NCBI GenBank assembly: GCA_030581615.1
Contig: JAKTTT010000014.1
Coordinates: forward strand, 372,001 to 436,000
Direction of reading: 5' to 3'
Origin: Alloascoidea africana
Lineage: Eukaryota; Ascomycota; Alloascoideomycetes; Alloascoideales; Alloascoideaceae
DNA length: 64,000 bases
Positions 51,655-59,645 of the stretch are shown piece after piece; position 1 is the stretch's first letter; each line of letters begins with the position of its first letter. Made by a program: the position numbers and the translations under genes. The notes beneath the pieces are model-generated. The model had not been told where the DNA came from, did no database searches, and was given only the letters and a program-made list of their open reading frames with translations.

Positions 51655-53427
51655 TTAATTCCCATTGGCCTTTACGCCATTAGCCTTTTTCAAAGAAGAT
51701 CCGTTTTGACCATTGTCAAGAGAAATTGTCTGATCCCTATTAATGCCATTGAGAATGCTGATGACAGCTCCCATCGAGGCCTGAGAAACATCCTCATGAA
51801 TGCCAACACCCCATTTCTTGTCAACAGTAGATTGCCCCTCTCTTGTGTAGTTGACCTCAATATATGTTGCTGCTTTGGCGTGTGAGTCCTTACCAAGAGT
51901 GTGCTCATGATAATTCAAAACATCGATAGAAACGCTGAATGCTTTGGAAACGGCATTCGTAAAGGCTGAAATTGGACCGTTTCCTGATCCTGTAATGTCC
52001 TGCGTTTCCTTGCCATTGCGGATGGTCGCGACAATGGTTCTGATATCCTTGGATTCTCGTGTTAGATTGTAATCAACGAGCTCAAATTGTTCTGGTTTGC
52101 TTTCGTCCAAAAAGTATTCGCTCTTGAAAAGCTCAATTAGCTCGCTAGTGTGAAGTTCTCTACCAACAACCTCGGCGCGATTCTGAACCACTTTACTAAA
52201 TGCAACCTGTAGACCTCTTGGTAAGTCAAGTTCCAGTCCCCTGAGGATAACCCAACTGGAGCCACCTTTACCGGATTGAGAATTAACCCTGATAATGGCT
52301 TCGTACGTTCTGCCAATGTCTTGAGGGTCAAGAGGCAGATATGGGATTTGCCATCTTGGGTTGGGTTTGCTTTCACTCTTTGCAAATCCTTTCTTAATAG
52401 CATCTTGGTGTGATCCACTGAAGGCACAAACAACCAGTTGACCACCGTATGGTGCTCTTTGTGGGACTTGGATCTTGTTACATCGCTCAACGACATCGAT
52501 GACTGAGTTGATGTTGCTGAAGTCCAGTTTTGGGTGAACACCTTGCGTGTAAAGATTCAGTGCTAAGGTGACAATGTCAACATTTCCAGTTCGCTCACCA
52601 TTGCCAAACAGACATCCCTCGACTCGGTCACCACCTGCCAATTGGCCTAGCTCAGCAGCAGCAACACCACAGCCTCGGTCATTGTGATTATGCAGAGAAA
52701 TTACAACTTTTTCACGTTCACTCAAGTGAGTTGAAAAGTATTCGATTTGGTCAGCATACACGTTTGGAGTGCTCAGCTCAACCGTAGCAGGAAGGTTAAA
52801 AATTATGGGGCTCTCAACCGTTGGTTCCCATACAGCCTTAACCGCTTCACATATTTTAACAGCATAGTCAAGAGGTGTGTCTGTAAAAGTTTCTGGAGAA
52901 AATTCAAATCCCCATTCGGTGCCAGCTGTGGAAGGATCATCTTTTGTCAAGGATCGGACATATTTCGCACATTGGACGGCCTTGGCGATGGCCTCTTCTT
53001 CGGTCATGCCAAAGACCACGTCTCGAAACAGCTTGCTTGTGGCCAGGTAAATATGTACAATAGCCTTTTTTGCACCTTTCAGAGACTCTACAGTTCGCTT
53101 GATGAGTTCTTCACGGCATGGAGCAAGAACCTGGATCCACACGTCATCAGGAGCCGTTTCGACGGCATACCTCGTGAAATCAAAATCGGTCTGACTAGCA
53201 GATGGGAAGCTGACCTCGATCTCCTTGAACCCAATTTCTACCAGTTTCTGAAAATACTCCTTTTTCTCTTCAACCGTCATGGGGTCTGGCAGAGACTGGT
53301 TACCGTCTCGCAAATCGGTGGAGAGCCATCGTGGGGCCTTTGTGAGAGTGCGTGAGGGCCACTGGCGATTTGGAAGGTTAACCGTTTGGAATGGCTTGTA
53401 TTTTATTGATGGGTCTTCGAGCATCAT
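51655..53427 (-). CDS. LEU4: 2-isopropylmalate synthase
   Basis: First committed step of leucine synthesis: acetyl-CoA plus 2-oxoisovalerate to 2-isopropylmalate. The protein has 590 residues. The HMGL-like catalytic domain shows APRWLSTDLRDGNQSLPDPM and SLHNHNDRGCGVA (metal-binding His); the C-terminal LeuA allosteric domain (about 450-580) includes the GSGNGPISAF motif for leucine feedback. The start MMLEDPSIKYKPF corresponds to the internal methionine that gives the short, cytosolic form of S. cerevisiae Leu4. The upstream frame stays open for 82 codons but has no ATG and overlaps Gcn4 and Leu3 sites, so it is promoter. Confidence 0.95.
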   Translation of the reverse strand: MMLEDPSIKYKPFQTVNLPNRQWPSRTLTKAPRWLSTDLRDGNQSLPDPMTVEEKKEYFQKLVEIGFKEIEVSFPSASQTDFDFTRYAVETAPDDVWIQVLAPCREELIKRTVESLKGAKKAIVHIYLATSKLFRDVVFGMTEEEAIAKAVQCAKYVRSLTKDDPSTAGTEWGFEFSPETFTDTPLDYAVKICEAVKAVWEPTVESPIIFNLPATVELSTPNVYADQIEYFSTHLSEREKVVISLHNHNDRGCGVAAAELGQLAGGDRVEGCLFGNGERTGNVDIVTLALNLYTQGVHPKLDFSNINSVIDVVERCNKIQVPQRAPYGGQLVVCAFSGSHQDAIKKGFAKSESKPNPRWQIPYLPLDPQDIGRTYEAIIRVNSQSGKGGSSWVILRGLELDLPRGLQVAFSKVVQNRAEVVGRELHTSELIELFKSEYFLDESKPEQFELVDYNLTRESKDIRTIVATIRNGKETQDITGSGNGPISAFTNAVSKAFSVSIDVLNYHEHTLGKDSHAKAATYIEVNYTREGQSTVDKKWGVGIHEDVSQASMGAVISILNGINRDQTISLDNGQNGSSLKKANGVKANGN

Positions 53428-53559
53428 TTTTGTGGAGGTGAATTTTTTTTTTTTTTCACTTGTAGTTGCTAGGTAAGATGGAGGAAAGGAAGAGTATTTA
53501 TTGTGCGTCCGTTTACTCCACAGCGAACCCTTTTTTCCGCAGCCCGCCGCTTCAGGAAA

Positions 53560-53566
53560 TGACTCA
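53560..53566. promoter_or_regulatory. Gcn4 site upstream of LEU4
   Basis: TGACTCA, exact Gcn4 consensus, about 133 bases upstream of the LEU4 ATG. Gcn4 is the established activator of amino-acid synthesis genes. Confidence 0.75.
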
Positions 53567-53616
53567 GCGGCAACGGTGGGCTCCTCCGGCCAATCAGCGC
53601 CGGCCGCTCGTTTGTG

Positions 53617-53623
53617 TGAGTCA
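53617..53623. promoter_or_regulatory. second Gcn4 site upstream of LEU4
   Basis: TGAGTCA, the Gcn4 consensus on the other strand, 50 bases beyond the first site and 12 bases from the Leu3 site. Confidence 0.75.
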
Positions 53624-53634
53624 CTAGGTATTAC

Positions 53635-53644
53635 CCGGACCCGG
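53635..53644. promoter_or_regulatory. Leu3 site upstream of LEU4
   Basis: CCGGACCCGG, an exact match to the Leu3 decanucleotide CCGGNNCCGG. Leu3 with 2-isopropylmalate activates LEU genes, so the product of LEU4 would feed back on its own promoter. The site also lies about 115 bases from the divergent AMMECR1 gene. Confidence 0.75.
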
Positions 53645-53756
53645 CGATCCACAAAGTGCTGTGGTTTACGCACGGTGCGTATGTTTGGGGCCGGAGACGA
53701 CCTCGGCGGCTAAGACCAGGCTGGGCAGAAGATGCTCATCGAGTCACGACCAAACG

Positions 53757-54574
53757 ATGGAGACAGGGACACCCTCGCCCTACGCCCTGTTGGCATTCGA
53801 TTCAATCTTTTGCCATATGTGCGAGTTTATGGAGAGGCCCGTCATTCCTTTGGGCGATTTTCTGGAGTACACAAACTCGAACTACGGAAGAGCAGGCACA
53901 AGCATAGAAGAAGAGGAATGCTGTCTGTTTGTAACTTGGAGCATTTGGAAGAAGGGCCAAAGCGTGTCCGAAAAGATTCTACGTGGTTGTATTGGAACAT
54001 TCCAGCCTTATGATATTGAAGTCGGCGTTACGAAATATGCAAGAATAGCGTAGGTAATTCCTAAGCAAAAAAAGCGTGAGAAATTGATGTTTATCAGTTA
54101 GTAACACACGTTTTCCCAGTGCTCTTCATGATCATCGCTTTCCTCCAATTAGCTTGGGAGAACTTGACAAGCTTCATTGCAGGTAAGCTCCGTCTCCTAA
54201 GCATGTCTTTGCGCTGTTGTGGCCTAGGCAGGGCTAACATTTAGTCCAGCGTCATGTTCTTGACGAACTTTGAGACCATTTCTGATCCCTTGGATTGGGA
54301 ATTGGAACGGCATGGAATTCGAATATCCTTTAATTATGATGGCAGATTTTTTCAAAGTACGTTTCTTCCTGGTGTTGCGACGGAGCAGCATTGGGATAAG
54401 GTCCAGACCCTAAACAACCTGATTCTCAAAGCAGGTGCCCGGCTGGGTATCCGTCGACAGATTGTCTATGATGACGAGAGAATTGAGAACCTGGTTGTGG
54501 TCAGGTATGAAGGAAAGAAAGAAAAGGCTTGGTTTAGTGACTATAAGGAAGCGGTTAAAGAGATTGAAGGTTAA
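53757..54574 (+). CDS. AMMECR1-family protein (YOR289W homologue)
   Basis: A conserved protein of unknown biochemical role found from archaea to man. Three exons, 53757-54049, 54120-54182 and 54250-54574, give 226 residues. The introns are 70 and 67 bases; donors are GTAGGT and GTAAGC. The signature LRGCIGTF (about residue 80) is present. Splicing builds RIAALHDHRFPPISLGELDKL and then HCSVMFLTNFE, both family segments. For the last acceptor the first AG (TTTAG) gives an early stop, so the next AG (TCCAG, five bases on) must be used. The C-terminal AMMECR1 part (DWELERHGIRI, FLPGVATEQHWD) is complete. It is divergent from LEU4. Confidence 0.93.
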
Positions 54575-54797
54575 TCTGAAACAGTCGCGCCTTATAGATC
54601 GTAACTTTATCAACATTTATGTTTCGGTTTTCAACAAGTTTGGGGTTCATTTTGCTAGGGATTAAAGATTGCTAATGATTTTTATTATACATTCACGGCA
54701 TATAAAAGCATGTATCAACTAAGGAAATTTACACAAGGCATAACTAATTACAAGATACTTTTAAGGCTCAAAAATACAAAATAAAACGGGAAAATAA

Positions 54798-56063
54798 TTA
54801 GGAGATCCATTGCCAATTGATTGAAACTCTGCCTTCCTTTTTGTCTGCAAGCTCTTCAAAGGCTGTAGGGGACAAATCCAAGTCAAAAGTCTCGCATCCA
54901 GGGCATTTATCCACTACAGTAACATTGACGCTGCCTATTAAAGATCCATCTTTGTCCATCCTAGACACTCTGATCTGTCTTCCACAAAGAGGACTGTTGT
55001 TGGGATTTGGCGTAAAAACCTGTGGATCATCGTAAAGTTTGTGAGAAACCGCAACAACTAAATCGGTGTCTTTGCTCAATGCTCCACAAGAGCCGATGCC
55101 GGTATCGTAGTATGTCCCGTCTCCGGTAAACATGTGGTTATCTACAGAAAAATCAACCATATCGTCACCGCCATTATGACTGGGACTAGGAGTGGCGGAA
55201 TGATTAGAGGTAGTTGTAGTAGTAGAACTGGTACTAGTAGGCTCTGGAGGGGTAGTTTGTTCAGAAGACTGGGTGAAACTGTTAGAATCAGAGCCAGAGC
55301 CAGAGTCAGATGATGAAGTGGGTGTCGAGCTCGATGCTTTAGAATGAGTTCGAGTCAATGTTACCGTGATTGTGGTGGTTGTGGTTTTTTCCTCAGAAGT
55401 CATCCAAAAAGTTGAGGAAGCTGATGATGATGTCTGTATTGAAGAGCTCTTGGTGATAGAGCTTTCACTAGTCGATGGAGATGGGAAGGAAGATGATGAT
55501 GGTGTTTGTGTTAAAGAGCTCTTGGTGATAGCACTTTCGCTAGCTGATGACGATTTCTGTGTTGAAGAGCTCTTGGTGATAGCACTTTCACTAGTCGATG
55601 GGGATGGGAAGAAAGGTGATGAAGTGCTTGAAATAACTTCCTTATGGTTATCTGACATCGGCTGGGAAATAGAAGAAAGCGACAGTCCAGTATCATTTGA
55701 ATAAGAAGAAAAGCTAGAATACGATGAAAAAGACGAGTGACTTTTAGAAGAGGTTGCAATAGGAGTCGCCTCGCCCATTATTGTAGTCATTGCAACAATC
55801 TCAGTCGAGGAGGATATGGTAGAGCCTTGATAATCCACATAGATTTTTTCCTTGTACCCGATAACGATTTTGTTTTCAACCTTCTCAGTGATGAGCACAT
55901 CATCTCCAGGCTTTGGTTCTTCAAGCATATTTCCCAACCCGTGAGAAACGTGCATATTGTGCAAATGTCCACTTCTCTTCTGTCTGCTGGCCAGTGGAAG
56001 ACTTGCCGCAATGGAAAAAAATGAAAGTAGACATAGAATAGTCTGTAAAATTGAAACGTGCAT
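54798..56063 (-). CDS. secreted Ser/Thr-rich protein with double-psi beta-barrel domain
   Basis: A 421-residue protein. Residues 1-22 are a signal peptide (LQTILCLLSFFSIAASLPLA), followed by a likely Kex2 cleavage site at QKR (about 30). Residues 95-310 are Ser/Thr-rich with short repeats (SPSTSES, ITKSSS), expected to be heavily O-mannosylated. The C-terminal 115 residues form an RlpA/barwin-like double-psi beta-barrel: GDGTYYDTGIGSCGA, AVSHKLYDD, CGRQIRVS, VTVVDKCPGCETFDLDLSP. Such domains occur in expansin- and cerato-platanin-like cell-wall proteins. Four cysteines that could form two disulphides are seen. No GPI signal is present, so it is likely secreted or wall-bound. Function beyond this is unknown. 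Confidence 0.88.
   Translation of the reverse strand: MHVSILQTILCLLSFFSIAASLPLASRQKRSGHLHNMHVSHGLGNMLEEPKPGDDVLITEKVENKIVIGYKEKIYVDYQGSTISSSTEIVAMTTIMGEATPIATSSKSHSSFSSYSSFSSYSNDTGLSLSSISQPMSDNHKEVISSTSSPFFPSPSTSESAITKSSSTQKSSSASESAITKSSLTQTPSSSSFPSPSTSESSITKSSSIQTSSSASSTFWMTSEEKTTTTTITVTLTRTHSKASSSTPTSSSDSGSGSDSNSFTQSSEQTTPPEPTSTSSTTTTTSNHSATPSPSHNGGDDMVDFSVDNHMFTGDGTYYDTGIGSCGALSKDTDLVVAVSHKLYDDPQVFTPNPNNSPLCGRQIRVSRMDKDGSLIGSVNVTVVDKCPGCETFDLDLSPTAFEELADKKEGRVSINWQWIS
55441..55620. repeat. imperfect coding repeats in the secreted protein gene
   Basis: The core GAAGAGCTCTTGGTGATAG recurs at about 55441, 55513 (one mismatch) and 55564, with related flanks. It encodes ITKSSS-type units in the Ser/Thr-rich stalk. 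Unequal spacing (72 and 51 bases) points to unequal recombination. Confidence 0.8.
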
Positions 56064-56399
56064 TACTTGTTTTTTTTTTAAAGTTGTTTCTCAAAAAGAT
56101 TGATCGTCCTGCAATTGTTTCTTTATTTCAAGATATTTTTTTTTTCTTTTCTTTTCTTTTCTTTCTTTTTTCTTACCTAAAAACTATTGATAAACGAGAG
56201 TGGTTCAAGTTGGAAAGAACAAAATTGAAGGAAAGTGATAAAGTAAATTAAAAGAGTTGGTCAAACAAAACAAAAGAACACTTTTTCCTCTTCTCCGTTC
56301 TCTTCAAATATTTATGTATCTTTCCAAGAATCTTCCTGTTCGGGAACAGTTGGACCCGCCATGCGTGGATGCACTGGGGAACTTCCTCATAGGGAAACA
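56064..56399. other. promoter of the secreted protein gene, with a TTTTC tract
   Basis: 336 bases between the secreted protein ATG and the 3' end of the IRC22-like gene. A pyrimidine tract of TTTTC-type repeats runs from about 56130 to 56175. No gene is seen. Confidence 0.6.
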
Positions 56400-57448
56400 C
56401 TAGAAAATGCTTTTGAGCTTCTTTAGGTCGCCTGCATCCACCCCTGTCGCTTTCAACACATCACCCGCGGCAGCCTTCACGTCTCCATTGGGTTTTCCAT
56501 CTTTTCCATCACCACCGCCAGTGATTCCAGAAACCAGTTTCGTGACATTTTCAGCAGCGTCCTTGCCAACAGCGTCTCCCAAGACATCCTTAACCTTGTC
56601 CCCTGCAGCACCTTTAACTAAATCTTTTGCCATGTCTGCGGCATAATCCTTAACGTAGTCCTGAGCGTAGTTCTTGAGAATATATGGAAGAATAACACTG
56701 GTCCCGTACAGGTAAAGAATTGCACCAATCAGGCCGATCGTTCCTAGTGAACTGAGCACAACTGCTCCAACCGCGATAAGAATAACCTGTGTAGTACTGA
56801 AGCCCGTAGAAGCTGGTGGAGTTTTGGACTCAACAACGGATATCTGAGTCGATGGGGCTGGGATTGAGTCTTGTTGTCCCTCCTTTGAATCATTAGCGAA
56901 CGGGAACCAAATCGCCCTTAAACACAAGTGTACATACCTTTGAAATGACTATTTTGGGGTCAATTGAGTACTGACCGGGCTTGACACTGTCGGAAACGGC
57001 CAGGGCCAGTTGGAACCCTGTCGTCTCTCCGCCGCTAACTCTGTATGGTCCAACGCTTCCTTCCGCCAACTATAATCCGTTTCGGGAAAAACCAGTTAGT
57101 GTCGGCTTCCTCCTCCGTGTGAGCTCCGAGTATACTTACATCTTCGACAATATCTCCCGATTCGGTTTTCAAAGAGCCCTTCACCCCAATAATCCTGATC
57201 TCTGTATCATCACCAGCGGCCCCGTTTACAAAAGTAAATTCGGCTACTGTGGGTTCACTGCCACCAGCGACAAATTCGACATCTGCTCCAGGTTTGACAC
57301 CGGGATATGAGACAAAAATGGTATATGGGGATGACGAAGATGCCTCTTCTTCTTCAACTATTGTCTCCTGTTCGTCGTTTTCTGAATCAGCAAACACGGT
57401 TGCCGATAGATATAGCAATGTAAGGGCACTTAGACTCCAAAGCTTCAT
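56400..57448 (-). CDS. IRC22/TRAP-alpha-like ER membrane protein, copy A
   Basis: Three exons, 57140-57448, 56938-57069 and 56400-56882, give 307 residues. Introns are 70 and 55 bases, all in phase 0; the second ends TCAAAG, a less usual acceptor. The signal peptide is MKLWSLSALTLLYLSATVFA, then an acidic stretch, then a TRAP-alpha/Irc22-type lumenal beta domain (EFTFVNGAAGDDTEIRIIGV; LAEGSVGPYRVSGGETTGFQ). One membrane helix lies at about 200-228 (VILIAVGAVVLSSLGTIGLI). The Ala/Lys/Asp-rich cytosolic tail (YVKDYAADMAKDLVKGAAGD) forms long amphipathic helices. TRAP-alpha is part of the translocon-associated complex; Irc22 is the yeast relative of unclear role. A second copy lies 1.3 kb away. 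Confidence 0.8.
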
Positions 57449-58756
57449 CTTTTTTTTGGTTTACTGATTCTGTTACCAATTGATGTCTTTTAAAGAGACG
57501 TGAAAGTACTCAAAGGACAGATATGGAGGTTCGAAAAAGGGGCGCTTTGCAGTATTTATACATCTACACGTACAGGAGAGGTCAAATTTCGCAAAAAAAA
57601 AGCTTTTGGATCTTTTGTTTTTTCTTCGATTTAATCAGGGCACATGAGATGAAAAGCATTGATACGCTTTGTGGGTATACGACTTTCTGGCTGTTCCAAT
57701 GCTGCACTGGTTTCCACACTCTCTGTAAGTGACGACTTTTGGGCTGTACGGATCAATTCAACCCTTGCTAAGCGTTAATATATGCCGCTATACGGTGACA
57801 AAATCGTGAATTTCGACTGGAAAGAGAACGGAAACCACAGACAAGATGGGAGTGACAGTGAAAACAAAGGTGACACATAATTCTCTAGATGTTTAAAAAT
57901 TGTAGCGCCTGGTATCAAACATTGATGAAAGCGTGGGCCAATCTCAAGAAAACCAGGTCTGAAAAACCGAACAGCACCTGACCCCACCTCTGTAACTTTT
58001 AATAAGATCTGAATCCAACGATTCTATTATCCCGTATAATCGATCCACACAATGCCCTGGCTGTTTTGAAGAAGAACAAGTGGGACCTATTGAAATTGTT
58101 GGGTCTTTGTTTTTCAATAATATCATGGCGATATTGACATATTTATTATATGAATGGACTGATCAATCTTTAATCAATTGTCAATCAACTCAGCCTTTCA
58201 AAAAAGGGCCAATTGCCTGCTCTATTTAGAGATATGGTGAAAGCTGAGAGTGGGAAGCAGAAGTAGCAAACAGATTATGGATAAGCAGAGGAAAATTGAA
58301 AATGCTTGCTTGATTCAAATATCGTTTTCATTCTAACCCCTACATCCAATTCCATTTTTCATTCGATTTTGTATGCATAAATGGAGGTCTCAACCGAAAT
58401 TTGAAACTGAGATCTGGAATTGGCTGATCATTTGTCACGAAGTTCGTTTTCGTTTTCGTTATCAGGTTTAGGGGTAAATGAAAGAGAAACGAGATTCCAG
58501 AAACGGGAAAGTGCAAATTTGAGTGTTCGATTCCGCACAATTCAAATCAATTTTTGCACCGTTTGGAGTCTAATGGAGGGAATTAAAATTACAAAGAAAT
58601 GCAGTTCTACCTATGCTTTACATTTTGTCTGGGGAGCGCAGTTCTCACAAGACCCAAGATTACGTGTCTTTTTTGTGCAATTCGCAAGTTAAAGTTAAGA
58701 GGTCATCATAGTATGTAGAAACGAAGAAAAGGGGAAAGGACTAGACTAGTCACGGC
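57449..58756. other. intergenic between the two IRC22-like genes
   Basis: 1.3 kb forming the copy A promoter and copy B 3' flank. Open frames are short and carry no motif. No gene remnant is seen between the two copies. Confidence 0.6.
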
Positions 58757-59645
58757 TCATCTTTTTAACAATCCACCCACGTCGACTCCAGAACTCTTTC
58801 CAAGCGCTTCCCCAGCAAGTCCCTTCGCTGCATTCTTTGCATACATTTTCAAAATAATCGGCGTCAAAGCCACCTTTGCACCGTAGATCAATCCTCCGAG
58901 TCCTAACAGAGCCGTAACGACAAGGCCGCCAATCTGGACAGGCGAGAGCTTTCCCTCCTGAGCAGCCTGGAGCACAGCTGAAGAGGAAAGGTCGTTGAGC
59001 TGTTCTGTGAGTGGGCGTTCAGACTCTGTCTCATTTTGTTCCTGTTCTTCAGACTCTGAATCTGCTTCTGCGGAAGCATCTTTCTCTGTCAACTCGGCAA
59101 CCTTAATTGGAATCGATTTTGAAATGGTAGTGAACTCATCAGATCCATCCTGTAGGATTACTAAGTCAGAATTTATATCCCCCAAATTTTCTAATTGTAA
59201 AATGCTTACCTGAGCCACAAGAACTTGGATATCCAAATCGAAAACCCCTTCCTCTTCAAACGTGAATTTAGGTTTCAACTGTGATTTCGAGTCTGCACCA
59301 ACGACTACATGCTCATTGTAGGTTTTCTCAATCTGTAATGAGTTTGGTTAGTAATCTATACTTTGAAGTTTCTTCAAAACGTCTTGTGCTTGCCTTGTTC
59401 CCATTGATAGAGCCCTCAACTCCTATAACTTCAATATCCAAGGCTGCATTATTCTCAAGCTCGATTTCAACTTCTGTTGGTTTTCTAATCTCAATTGCAT
59501 TGGGGACAGCTATATTGATGAGGACTTGCTCTGTATCTATTTCTTTCTTAATTACCTCTTGCTCATCACCCTTTGACAATGTTGTGGAGCAGGCAAAGAA
59601 TGCCAAGGTTGCCAATCTTGCGAGATGCGATCGAAGAAAGTACAT
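58757..59645 (-). CDS. IRC22/TRAP-alpha-like ER membrane protein, copy B
   Basis: Three exons, 59394-59645, 59210-59332 and 58757-59149, give 255 residues, with all phases 0. The first intron (61 bases) uses a GC donor (AAG|GCAAGC) with a perfect TACTAAC branch and TTACAG acceptor; no GT donor fits. The second intron is 60 bases, stop-free and divisible by three, so retention would add 20 residues. The N-terminal signal peptide (LARLATLAFFACSTTL) precedes a lumenal domain (IEIRKPTEVEIELENN; EVIGVEGSINGN) like copy A. The acidic Glu/Ser-rich linker, one membrane helix (about 203-222) and a short Ala/Gly-rich tail ending GVDVGGLLKR echo the tail of copy A. Function is inferred from the family. 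Confidence 0.8.
59333..59393 (-). other. GC-AG intron of IRC22-like copy B
   Basis: Minus strand: exon end ACAAG, donor GCAAGC, branch TACTAAC, acceptor TTACAG; 61 bases. Splicing yields INGNKIEKTYNEHVVVGAD in frame. The unspliced frame soon meets a stop. Confidence 0.7.

Noticed and set aside
53428-53673. N-terminal extension of LEU4 in frame
   Set aside because: No ATG in the stretch, and it contains the Gcn4 and Leu3 sites, so it is promoter.
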